From: Buxus sempervirens
Lineage: Eukaryota; Streptophyta; Magnoliopsida; Buxales; Buxaceae
NCBI GenBank assembly: GCA_947561395.2
Contig: OX387191.1
Span: 39,015,439-39,079,438, forward strand
Direction of reading: 5' to 3'
Length of the DNA stretch: 64,000 bases
A program made the translations under genes and the position numbers. The notes under the pieces are model-generated. The model was given only the letters and a program-made list of their open reading frames with translations, made no database searches and had not been told where the DNA came from. Each line of letters starts with the position of its first letter. The stretch's first letter is position 1. Shown piece after piece: positions 31,913-43,405 of this stretch.

Positions 31913-34900
31913 TATGCACATGTCGTGGGAGACGCGAGGCGAGCACGCGATGAAAAGTGCGAGGGAATGGGGGTATAAGGAGTCGCCACTGCCTGATGGG
32001 CTGCAGGCAGACACCTGGGTGCCCTAAGGATATCTACTTTGGTCTACGGCTTGAGATTCCAGTTAAGGTCTCGATTACGGTTCGGGGAAATCCGTAGATA
32101 CCTCGGTCCGCCCCGTCTATTGACGGGTCCCATGTGTTTCCCTGGTTCGAATCAACTTTGGTTCAACTCACCCTTATGTCCTACACCAACATGCTCACTT
32201 TATTACGTCTGAATGGGACCTTCAAAGGTGTGGGTCCCTTTTATTTTACTTGATTTTATCTTTCTTTGTCAATGTGATGTTAGTCTAATGTGGGCCCCGT
32301 TGGAAGGCCCATTGGATACCAAAGAGGGCTTAGGTCAAGCCCAATTCCCATTCGGGGTTATGTCGGATAACCCAGCTTATTGGATTTGGTTATGTGGTTT
32401 GGGGGTTAATAGAATGTACAAGATTGGTGGGTTTACGGGGCATAACCATAGAACAGGTGCAGTTCAGGGGCGAACCGTTCTATGTGTCCGGTTCAGGGGC
32501 AAACCGCTCTGTGTATGCGGTTTTGGCACAGAAAGCCCAAACGGGAATTCTTCATGGGGGGCTTTGGGGAGCAGCCTAGTATGCATGATAAGGTTGATGA
32601 GTGTGTACACAAACGAGGAAGCTAATTACGAATGCAACCAAAATAAAACACAGGAAAACATATGCTGGGACAGCAAGAGGATTAGCGAACAAGGCCCCCA
32701 CAAATAACATACAAACAATGGCTTACTAGAGAGCATATTGACACACCAAAATGGTAGCCTAAATGTACCAAGGGGGGGGGGGGGGGGCCATGCGCATGCA
32801 TGACTACTACTTTAGCATGAGAACACAAGCTGTAGGCGCCTAGCATCTGGTGAGGAAGGTCTGAACATGCTATTGGGAAGTGGAATGTACATGCTAATCG
32901 GTGTAGAACAGCAAAAAGGGGTAAGTGGGAGCTGCTGTCGTCACCAACAAAATCCCACATATATTTCAACAAGGAGTTAGGAAGTAAAGGAAACATGCTT
33001 TACTTAACATAAATCAATGGCACATCACAGGGTATCACAACAAACAAACATGAGATGAATAACAGGAGTCTTGTTATAGGTACAGGGGAACAGCAGCAAA
33101 TAAAGGGCAAAACATGCTAAGTAGAGATGGGGAATTACATGGAGATTAGGGGTGAGGCTGCCCTTATGCATGGTACTTGGGCTGGGTTAATGAAGGGTAG
33201 ACCTGCTAGAAACAGCAGCCGTACCAGGGGGAAGGGGGCACAACTGCTATGGTCAAGGTGCTGAACTAAGGAAGGATGGCGGGCCTTCCCTATTCTTCCT
33301 CATATGCTGAGTCCAACACGTGAACAGGGGCCGAACACCCTTATTATGGTCTCCTTAAATCAGAAAAGAAAGCAGTAACTCAAGCATGCGAAATAAGCCA
33401 ACCTAAACATACTTTGATGGGGGTATTGCCTATTGAAGGGTGCATGTGAGTGATTATTTGTGCCTTTCTTGAAGAGGAATTCAGGAATGGAAATAGCATC
33501 ATGAGATGAAGTGGTGTAAGACAATAAGGGTACTTTTATACTCACATCCCACAAAAAGGTGATGCCATGCACCCTGTTTTGGTAGTCATTTGCATACATA
33601 TGAAGGAAAATCAGCAAAATCACACTCATGCAAGAAAAGAACACATAAATGATCTACCATACACCACCTATGCCTTCTAAACCGGTCTGAACCCAACCTT
33701 CAAGTTCAAACCAAGAACATTCAGAGAAAGGAAAGAAAATGGGGTTTATGTGGGGATACAAAAGAGCATCATACAAGTAGGAACATGCTCCCTTCTGAAA
33801 TAAACGAAACATCTAAAACAGTAACTGAAAATAACCCATAAGTGTACGAAAAGGGGCTCTCAATCTCCCTTAGACTCATCTATATACTCCACTTACCATG
33901 AGAATTTTCTAATACCAAGTACAGGAGATGGCAATAGTGGAGGAATAGTGGGAAGCTCATGCACATAGTACTAAAGAAAAATGGTTCATCATAATCCAAG
34001 TTCCATAGATATTGAATAGAAGCTATAAGAAAGCTCACACAAATGTAGAGAAACTTCTCTGATGTGGTGGGGAGCCTCCTGAAGATGGGAGCAACAGTTG
34101 GAGAAACTCCTTCCAACTTTCCAGCAAAGAAACCCAGCTTCCTTCTTACTTTGATTGGAGAAGAAGAGACTGGAGTGATGTTTAAGGGGATCAAGGTAGG
34201 TTTAAGGCTTTAGAATAGTGAAGAAGGGTAGTTCGGAGGTTCAGAGGGTTGAGGAGACAGAGAAGGAACAGGGGAAAACCATCCATCCATGTCCCACTGT
34301 TCGGATTTTCCTTTTATAGCAAACAGGGAAAAAAACCACATACTCAGAGCAGTTTTGCCGAAAATGAACAGTAACCGCACATACCGTGCGGTTTGGTCGA
34401 AACCGCAGGGTATGTGCAGTTTTGGCCCCGTCCTTTCAGCAATGATGAGGTGACAAATTGGTCAGACGCAGTCTGACACACCATGCAACCATACTGTATG
34501 TGCGGTTGACTTTCGCGCGCCGCTTGCACTGATTGGCTCGCGCAGGCGGTGGCCGAAAAATCGACCGTACTTCATATGCGGTCACGAACTTTTTCTCCCC
34601 TTTTTTTGGTTGAGTTGATGGCTGAGGTGACTCAGCCGCCCACTCGGACGAATTAGATTTCCCCCAATTTTATTATTTCCCATTTATCTTAATTAGTTTA
34701 ATTAAGATATTTTAACTTTGACTGATTTGCCCCTAGGACTGTTTTGCTCATATCTTTTTCATCCGAGCTCTGATTCCTGCAAACTTAATTGCGTTGGAAC
34801 CGTATCGAGATGCTCTACCCATTGGAATAGGGTATAGCAATCAATTTAGACTCAGAGGGAAAGTCATCTTTTGCTCTTAAGGGTTTAGACCTATCTTTTA

Positions 34901-34950
34901 GGGTTTTGCTTTCAGGCTTTTAAAAGGGATGCAAAAATGAGGTGCTTACA
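31913..34950 (-). mobile_element. Solo LTR W (Tat-like, S1 family)
   Basis: On the minus strand it starts TGTAAGCACC at 34950 and shares with S1 the GAGTCGCCAC block (31971-31981), the leader and the TATAAAAG box (34311-34320). The flanks GTTCT and GGTCT match the GGTCT of the empty 5' LTR site of Copia A with one change. There is no coding capacity; open frames at 32213-32707 and 33360-33644 are chance frames. It contains a run of about 17 G at 32771-32787. Confidence 0.8.
34373..34583. repeat. Five-hairpin array upstream of the W TATA box
   Basis: AACCGCAC/GTGCGGTT (34373-34393), AAACCGCA/TGCAGTTT (34400-34422, one mismatch), GTCAGAC/GTCTGAC (34461-34477), CAACC/GGTTG (34486-34508) and GACCG/CGGTC (34563-34583). 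Confidence 0.8.
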
Positions 34951-35497
34951 GGTCTAATGCAACCCAGTTTTTAGGAAGAGATATGTTTGTTATTAGTGGG
35001 TTATGTGTAATGGGTGTTTGTTACGAGTAGTGGAGTTATGTGTCAATCTTGTAGGCCACGTAAGGAGTTTGTTTCCTTTTAAATAGATGTTAAAATAGTC
35101 CACATGAGGTTGTGAGAGAGTCCTTGTAAGTGAGAGTCCTTTATAAGTGGTGTGTTATGGGTGTTTTGAAGTTTATAAACTCTCTTTAATGATATTGATT
35201 GCAGTCCTGAATTATACGAACTCTTTTCGTTTTCCAACACATCCTTGTAGCACAAAGATGTATTTGTATCACACATATGTATCATAATATGAAGATGACA
35301 TATTTAACACCAGTCCCTTGACAAATCAGGTTTTGACATCTAAAAAAGGGTTAAACTTGTACAAGCTGGTAAGGTATTAGCCAGAATGTCATATATATAC
35401 TCATCAAACGATGTACAATTTGGAGTCTTCTAGAGGAAATTATGGCACTTTTACTAAAGGTTATTTGGTGCTATTGTTCTTGGATGAATTTTGTAGT

Positions 35498-37316
35498 TGT
35501 GAGACATGGGAAAAAATCAATTCCTTGACTTCCTCAATCATCACACGGGATTGGTTAAAACAAAGAGTTGCCACCATTCTGTTTAAGTGTGAATGGACAC
35601 CAAAATATCAAATAAGCACAAAAAGGCAAATTTAGGGTAAAAATAACCCTATTAAAAAAAAAACCAGAGATAGGTAAGGGGATTAGGTTATGAACAGGGG
35701 AAGGTGTTAGGCACCCCTATTCATCCACACAAGGTGGTTGCCAGGTATTGTTCATGTTTTTCAAAGAAAAAAAAAAGCCTTGCTACAAAAATCATAAAAA
35801 ATCACCAAAAGACAAAAGTGTATGGTTTTTTCATACGAATAGCCTGATTGATCCAGAACTTTCAAATATGATCATACCATTCCTAGGGTTTCACGATTAA
35901 AATAAAATTGAGATAAAATCAAATAAAACCAATCTAAAGTGAAAACTTCAAAAATCTGGCTTCAAGCTAAATTCTAGAAATCTAGAAAAATATGATTTTT
36001 GTAAAATATTTCAGAATTAAACTTGAACAGTCCAGGACATAGATATAGCCCAAATTTCACATTAAATCAAGAAATCAAAACCAAAAATACCCACGTTGAT
36101 GAAGAACATCAAAAGCGGAGAACTTAGACCGTAGGGTCTTCTCTCAATAATGAAAAAGGACTCAAAAACCACATCATGAAACCGTAGAATTTACTTTCAA
36201 GCTTCTGAATCCAGATCTATCATATTGATCATGATAGATCCAGGATCTTAGCCTAATATCACAAAAATCACGAAAACAGTGCTGTAGGTGCAAGGATGTG
36301 TAAAATCCAAATTTTAGCAAAAAATGGGGATCTCATGCTATAGACATCATAAACATCCTAGATTCAGAGGATTCATTTAGATTCAATCACTAGATCATTA
36401 AAACATCAGCAGGATATCCAAAGCAACCACATCTCATAGATTAGAGCACATGGGGTCTACCCTACGGATCCACCTGTTCTCTTTTCCCTTAGCTCTCTCT
36501 TCACGTTTTACGGCTAGAGAGGATTCTTGAGGTACTTAGAGATAGGTTTGGGTATACAAACACAATCAAAGGCCTTATTCTAGAAAAAATGAGAAAAACA
36601 GATATGGGGTTCTATTCTAGGGATCCACCTGTTCCACTTTCCCCTAACTCTCTCTTCACGTTTTACGGCTAGAGAGACTCTTGAGGTACTTAAAGACAAG
36701 TTTAGGAATACAGAATAAAATATGGCCTTATTCTACAGCAATGGAGAAGATCCTATTACTTCTAGAATTGAAGACAGAAAATAAAAGGGAAAAGGGACTT
36801 ACCTGGATTGAGCAAGCAGAGCAGCAGGGATTCCTCTCTTCTCTTGGAGCTCCTTGGACTTCAAATTTTCGTGGCCTTTTTTGCTTGAGGAAAGGCCCTC
36901 TATTTATAGGCAAACTCAAGGGTATGGTTGGTCCAAGGTTTTGCAAGATATAGTTTCAGATTGAGTTAAACACAAGGATAATGCCCATCCATGGCCAACA
37001 AAGATATTTCGAACGAACAAAAGATATAATTCGCTCATTTAAAGGGATATTGGACTAAAGATAAGGCTCAGAAATCGAGAAAATATAAAACTCGCACGAA
37101 TCTAATGTGTTCGTAAATGATTTACGGTCCAGTGGTGTCCGTATATGTATTACGGGCGCTGCGTGCCCGTGTACAAAATCCGGGCGCGCTTAGCCCGTAA
37201 ATACAATACGGTCAAGGCTTGAATTATTGATTTTTATGCATTTTTGGCCTGTTTTAAATCCCAATTATATGTTTTCATTATTTTCTCATTTTGTAGTGCA
37301 ATTTGGGGTGTCTACA
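35498..37316 (-). mobile_element. Solo LTR T (Tat-like, U family)
   Basis: The + strand runs from TGTGAGACATGGG to GGGGTGTCTACA with perfect GTAGT duplications (35493-35497 and 37317-37321). On the minus strand there is a CTATAAATAG-type TATA box around 36898-36910, a GTAAGT donor-like site near 36800, the GTTAGGCACCCC block (35708) and the GGTGGCAACTC block (35568). No internal region is present. Confidence 0.93.
37123..37211. repeat. Hairpin array upstream of the T TATA box
   Basis: TACGG/CCGTA (37123-37143), CCGTA/TACGG (37139-37155), ACGGGC/GCCCGT (37152-37170), CGGGC/GCCCG (37181-37197) and CCGTA/TACGG (37195-37211). Neighbouring hairpins share arms, so alternative foldings compete. Confidence 0.82.
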
Positions 37317-37809
37317 GTAGTCCAACTCATTTTCTAAATCTTTGTTGATAATAGGTGGTCAAAGTTCTTATTTACTATTTTGTTTTTGAAGTTGTCTTCT
37401 TGAAAATAAGTAGTCTAGGTTATTTTGGGTGGGAATTGAAAGCTTTAATTGCCCATACTTGGAGGATTGTTCCAAGTATTTCTATAAATACTCTATCTCA
37501 TAAATGAAATGGGGTTTTTGCCATTTTGATAAAAAAAGTCTCTTCTTTACTCTAGTCTTTTGGTAAATTCCAATAAGTGATGAGCTTCTTGCTTTGTACC
37601 TCCTATGAGTTTTGTATCCCATCATATTCTTACTTGAGTGGTGAGCTTATTTTCCCTTTGGGTGGTAGTTATCTATATCCCATTGGAGCCTCTTTTTTTA
37701 TAATTTGTTTTCCCTTTCACAAATTCGGTATCAGTATTAATGGTCAAGAATGAAGAAAGAGATAACAAATTTTGTATCAAGTTGTTTGTTCAGTAAAGAA
37801 GTTAAGGCT

Positions 37810-38110
37810 GAACATCAACAACCCATATGAATATTGTAGCCATACCCCCATTCCAAAGTGGAAATGGAAGCATATCATAATGACGCAATTAGTGGCATCA
37901 ATGGCAAAACTATATAACAAAGAGATTGTGAAGTTGCATAGAGTACCAATATCGATTGCATCTTATTGTGGTCCTCATCTTGTATCCCAATTTTAGTTTA
38001 GTCTACAAAGTGCATTGGGAATGCAACTTAATTTTAATACCAGTTTTCATCATCAGACCAATGGTTAGTTTGAGAGGACGATTCAGATTTTTAAAGATAT
38101 GTTGCATTAT
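37810..38110 (+). pseudogene. Ty3/Gypsy integrase remnant
   Basis: WKWKHI, KLHRVPISI, SQF and HHQTNG-type motifs in order match the integrase core of Ty3/Gypsy elements. It is a broken fragment with no LTRs recognised next to it. Confidence 0.7.
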
Positions 38111-38542
38111 TGTGTTTAGACAAAATTAACAAATCTGATAAATGATACATGGGCCTCTTGTGAAAATTTGTTGATTATTTTGATGTTGTGGATGTTTATT
38201 CCTGCTAAGTTAGGTCTATTATGACCTCTTCCATGTCCACACCTATTGAAAGTTGATTGTCGACGTTGATTTTGTCTACTATTGCAAGAGGAACTGATCA
38301 TCTAATAGCCATATTAGCTATGACCATTCCATGGGCAATCAATGATGAGTATTGTTGGGTTAATGTTATCTCTTTATTGAACAATAAATCATGTAAATCA
38401 TCATTAGTAACAGATTTAGAACAAGTGGTTATAGAAGTGTTGAATGATTCATATCGGATCATAAACCAACAAGAATATATAATACCAAGTCCTCATTATA
38501 AAAAAAGTTAAGCTGCTTCCTTTTGCCTTTTGAAGATAATTT

Positions 38543-39050
38543 TCAATACACATTAATCCCTTCTTCAAGGTTTGTAAGTGCAGCCTTAAATGCATAGCAC
38601 AAGTTTTGAATGAAAAACATATTCTTAAGAGTTAACCAAATCACTTTAGCACTTAAAAGGCCCATAACATGAGCTGTGACACTATCACTCAAGGAAGAGA
38701 AAATCCAGCTGAGTAATAGTTGATCTTTCTTTTGCCAAGCAATATATTCTGGGTTTAGATTAGAAGAGCCAACTCCTCCTCCAACAAAAATAAATTTTGG
38801 AGGACATGGAGTCACTCTAGTTAAAATGGCCAAGAGATCATAAAGTTTGAGAATGGAGAGGAATTGAGACCTCCATAATAGAGTTATTTCTATCTAATTT
38901 CAAAGAAACAAAGTGATGAAAATTTCCAATTGATGGGATAGAGTTACTTGCTGAAATTTTCAGTGATGTTTGGATTCTCAATTTGGGTTAATTCCACATG
39001 GGCAAACATTTATCAAGAAGGCTCCAATGCCATAAAATAGTAGTTTGAAA
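38543..39050 (-). pseudogene. Copia gag remnant
   Basis: The minus strand encodes a UBN2-type gag segment (NPEYIAWQKKDQLLLSWI-like) preceded by a diverged methionyl-tRNA primer-like site near 39030. It is a broken fragment of a Copia distinct from A and B. Confidence 0.7.
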
Positions 39051-41462
39051 GGGTATTCTTTCTCACACTTCAACGTGTAGAGATAATGTATTTATAAATT
39101 GTTTTAAAATCTTACAGATAAGGTACAACAATATTTCAAAGTTTAAAAATAACAAAATAACAATCAAATTTTCTTTGGACTTTAAGTAGAATTCTTATCC
39201 GTAATAGTGTGAGACCATGGAATGCAAGGATTCCACACACCTACATGGGACTTAACGAAGAGTAGGAGTTGCCACCATCCAAGGGGTCTTAGTGTGGACA
39301 GTCACCAAAGTGTGAAAAAAAATTGTTAAAAATGAGCTAAAGTAAGCTCAAGTTATAGCCTACACCAGAGTTTGGGCAAGGGAGTTAAGTTATGAGTAAG
39401 GAAAGTGTTAGGCACCCCCACTCATCCACTTGAAGTGGTTACCATAAAGGTTTCACCATGTCACATTGCTTGCATACATTTAGATCACTTAAACATAATA
39501 AAAGAAGGCACAAAACATGTATGATTATCTACGAGAATTATCCAATTGATTTGGATGCATATATTTGAAAGAAAAACTGACCAAGACAAAATTGAAAGAA
39601 AAACTAATCAAATCATTTATGAAAATCAGTGCATTCGAGAGCTATTTGAGCTGTGCACATTCAATTAATCGTAATTCACTCATATGAAATCCAAAATTGA
39701 TGAAACCAAAGTTATTTGAAAGCTAATTTGATGTACAAAACACTGTAAAAATTTCATTCAAAACAAATTGAAAGAGTTATGCTTGGTTAAAGTTGCTATT
39801 CTATTACAGTAATAGTGATGACCAACATAACTTTACAAGTCTATTCATGTAAATCCACTCCATACAAATTCATGAAAAATGGTGTGGATGAAGTAAGAAG
39901 TGTCCTCTTTCAAATAGTATAAGACTCAACCAAATTTTCATCCATATGAGGTTTATGTACTCTTACAAATACCTCAAAATCATCACAGATTGACCATGTA
40001 ATCTGTCACTGAGCAGTACAAGATCAATCAAGCACATAAATCTCAATATTGCTCTAAAAATCATGAAACTAGCTTATTTTGAAAATAGACTCATCAAGGA
40101 AGACTAAAAACAAGAATCAAACAAATTGGATCTCAAATGAGCCAATGGTGCTCAATTGAAGTGACAAATTTAGTAATCACTATGTTGCAGGTCTGTCAAA
40201 CTTCAATCAACTATGGAGAGCAAACAGCTTAATTAAAAATCATCAAAATTACTAGGATTAAACTAATGGATTATACTTTTCACATGCAACTGAAATCAAA
40301 AACTCATCCGGAGGATGAAGTTATGAGTAAAACAAGCTAATGTTCAAGTACAATTTAGATTTTAAGAGTTTGAGTAAAATCAGAACCAAAAACTTTAGAT
40401 CTATGCACTGAGCTCTCTAAATCTAATCTAAAATATTTAAAATAAAATGAGAAAACTCTAAAAACATTGAGGGTAAAGGTTGACTCATATCTCTTATGAT
40501 TTAGAGAATGAGAGCCAAAACAGCCCAAATTCACTTGGAATCCTTTGGATCTAAAGAAATATAGCTATACAGCCTCCTCCAAGAGATCAAAACCATTTAA
40601 AAACTTATCCAAAAAAGACCTAAGATTTATTTTGATGCTAAACTCTCAAACCTATCACATGGATTAAGGTAGATCTAAGTGTTCATGCATATATTTGAGA
40701 AAACACAAGTGATTGCGGGCTAAAGTATGAGATTAAGCATAAACAGCTATGAGCAAGGAGGAATTTTAGATATAAAGCCATGAGTTGATCTAGATCTACG
40801 AAATTCCTCTCAAATGTAAGACCCCAAAAATTTGCAGAAATTTTTAATTAAATAATAATCAGTATTTTATTGAGGATTTTAATGATGGATTGTAATTATA
40901 AATATAAGTGATCACATTGATGGAGGAGATCCGAAGATTGAAGCAAATCTAACCGTTGGATCATGAAATAAATAAGTATTAATGTAAAGCTATTAATTAA
41001 TCTGATTGGTTAGTAGTATAGCAGTTGATGGTAGTGAGATACATGGAATCATGAGACTAAAATAAGGTTAATACTTAATAGAATACTTCTCAAAATACTA
41101 ATTGTATTTTAGACTTGTATTCTCAGACGGCTAAAGGAAACGAAAGACCGAGAGAGAAGAGAAGGAGCTTTCGTTGATCTTGAGCCGTTCTTCATCTAGA
41201 AGGAGTTCTGTGTTGCTGTAGAGAGAGATCATCATTTACAGTTGAGGAGGAAGAAGGAAACTTGATCGAACAAAGGTAGGTAGCACGCCATTTAGTCATT
41301 ACTTAGTTTTCTTACTTTTGATTATTCTACATGATCATATATATGTTTCTACATGATTTGGAAGGATGATATAGTTGTTTTGAAGTTGTTAGAGTTGATC
41401 TAAATACTTAGATTTTCGTTTTGATGCATAAAAACTAGTTTTTGGAAGTCGGATTAGCCGCT

Positions 41463-41712
41463 GTTTGTCGAGCATTCAGCACGATCGCCTGAGCGACCTA
41501 GACAAGCGCCTCACTTGTGTTTTTTAAAAATACATAAGTATTGGTCACCCAACCGATCGCTTGAGTGATGGGCTGAGTGACCGTGAAAAATATGGATTTT
41601 AGGTAGGTCACCCAAGGGGGTCGCCTGGGCGCCCACCTGAGCGGCCGTTGATTTGGAAAACTTTGTTAAAAACGTTCTACTGCCCACCTGGGTCGCCTGA
41701 GCGATAGGGGTG
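41463..41712 (+). repeat. GC-rich short-palindrome cluster, 40815 LTR
   Basis: Repeated CGATCGCCTGAGCGACC, GTCGCCTGGGCGCCC and GTCGCCTGAGCGAT units in an otherwise AT-rich LTR. Confidence 0.7.
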
Positions 41713-43159
41713 AGTGATTAACAATAAATTCTGATTTTTCATAGATTGAATTTTTAAATGATTTTAAACATCTGAATCAACTTATTTTAGGTGTTTACAA
41801 CTGTTTTAAATGATCTTTTTTATTTAGAATAAATTGAAGAATAATTTAGGACTATTTTGAAATTGGGTTGTTTGACTTGAAAATAAAATGGGATTTTGGG
41901 TTATTTAGAAATTTGATTCGATTTGGTCAAAAATTCATACTTAAAAAATGTATTTTAAAGTATTATGATTTCTGAATATCACTAGAAAAACTTTACACCA
42001 GAAACTGTTTTAAAAAATTATATTTGGAAAGAATATGAGATTTTGAAAACCCTATATGCTACTAGGCATTTTTATTAAACTATGTTTGTTTGAGGTAATT
42101 GATATTGTTGGTGTCTAGTGGACATGGCTGCATATGGATCCATAAGGTTAAGCTTGAAAGTGGAGAGGTTTTTCTTTGTTTGGGTACTCCTAATTTACAC
42201 TTGCACTTCCTTTCCAAGTTAGTTTGCATTGGGGGGTCTTCATGTCTGTAGGGTCATTTCGAGCCTCGCTGGTGAGTCCTATATATGCGGATAAGCGGCA
42301 ATCTCCATGTATTGATTCAGGTGCTGCATGCTGGTCATACGTGCCCAACTTCGTAAGTTTCGTATACAATAAGTCGATGACTACGCCTCTTGTCTCAGTG
42401 ATATACAGGTTTGAGGGTCTTAGTAGCTTCGCTCATAAGGCACATGGTGGCATAGTGAATGGAGAATTTCTTTTCAAAGACCTGCTTGTCTTCATGAGTC
42501 CTACAATGTTGTATGATGGATTGTGATGGATTTGTTGTAATCCTAATTATTACACTATTGTGTTTAGAAATTTATGTTGATGGAAAAAATTATATTTGTT
42601 GAACTGTTTTGATTTAATTACTGTTTAATCTGATGAGATTGTATCGTATCCCGCTTATCTCGTTTATTTTTACCGAGCATGAAAGTAATTATCTTCTATA
42701 TATAAACTGTTTATTCATGCATGTTGTTACCTACTAAGATATTCGTATCTCATTCCTATTTGTTTTGTTTTGTTTTCAGCTGATACGTGTGAGAGAGACG
42801 TAGGGTTTTCTTCTGGGGGCAAGTTTGCTGATTTTCTTCCAGAGGACTACTATTATCCAGAGTAGTTAGGTTTTGATATTGTTTTGTTATTTGAGACATT
42901 GATTAGTTATTTGTTAATTTAAGAATTGATGTTTATAAGAGTGAGAGTGATAGAACCTATTTTACCATACTTGAGTTATATTTTGATGAGAAGGTTTGGA
43001 TGACTTTAATCCACGATTATTATCATTGGTTTTTTTTTATGATAAGACTTCCGCACTATGATTTTAATTGTTTAATGAATGATATTATTGGTCTGGTAAT
43101 TTGATTTTTTGGGCCCGTAGCACTTCGGATTCGGGTTGAGTGCCGGTTTTTGCATTAAC

Positions 43160-43405
43160 CCGGGTTGAGGTCCGTGCGTCTTGGGAAATTCAGCAAGTGT
43201 CAGTTTTGGTTGAGACAGATATCCTTCTTAGAACATATTATTTCATGTGAGGGTATATCTGTGGACCCTGAAAAAGTTAAGGCAGTAGCAGAGTGGTCTA
43301 AACCCACTACAGTTACAAAGGTCCGTAGTTTTCTTGGTATGGCTGGGTATTACAGACGTTTTATAGAGGGTTTTTCTCGTATTACTCCACCTTTGTCTAA
43401 TCCAG
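43160..43405 (+). pseudogene. Ty3/Gypsy reverse transcriptase remnant
   Basis: KFSKCQFWL, ISVDPEKV and VRSFLGMAGYYRRF are hallmark motifs of the C-terminal part of Ty3/Gypsy RT (thumb/connection). Only this piece is present. Confidence 0.88.

Larger units (their letters stand above)
3938..35239 (+). mobile_element. Copia A, LTR retrotransposon fossil carrying many insertions
   Basis: The 5' LTR starts TGTTGAAAG at 3938 and the 3' LTR ends CCAACA at 35239. Both sides carry the 5-bp target duplication CATCC (3933-3937 and 35240-35244). A methionyl-tRNA-type primer site follows the 5' LTR and a purine tract precedes the 3' LTR. Parts of gag-protease (5447-6446) and of RT-RNase H (31015-31872) identify Ty1/Copia. 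The element is broken at many points and its middle is incomplete. Over their last ~215 bases the two LTRs differ at roughly one site in twelve by eye, which suggests an age of several million years. All elements between these limits arrived later. Confidence 0.9.
31833..35239 (+). repeat. 3' LTR of Copia A (split by solo LTR W)
   Basis: It aligns with the 5' LTR at both ends: GATGCAAAATTTT and GCTTAGCACGTCCTAG on the left, and GGCCACGTAAGGAG to CCAACA on the right. The LTR sequence is 31833-31912 plus 34951-35239. Confidence 0.87.
35245..37735 (+). mobile_element. Old Copia LTR fragment with primer site (split by solo LTR T)
   Basis: 35403-35497 joins 37322 onward across T. A CTATAAATA box is at about 37481-37489, and the LTR end is followed by a diverged CGGTATCAG primer site at about 37726. 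The left limit is uncertain and the stretch 35245-35402 has nothing recognisable. It is a decayed fossil. Confidence 0.5.

Noticed and set aside
32213-32707. 164-codon plus-strand open frame
   Set aside because: It lies antisense inside solo LTR W, with no recognisable domain.
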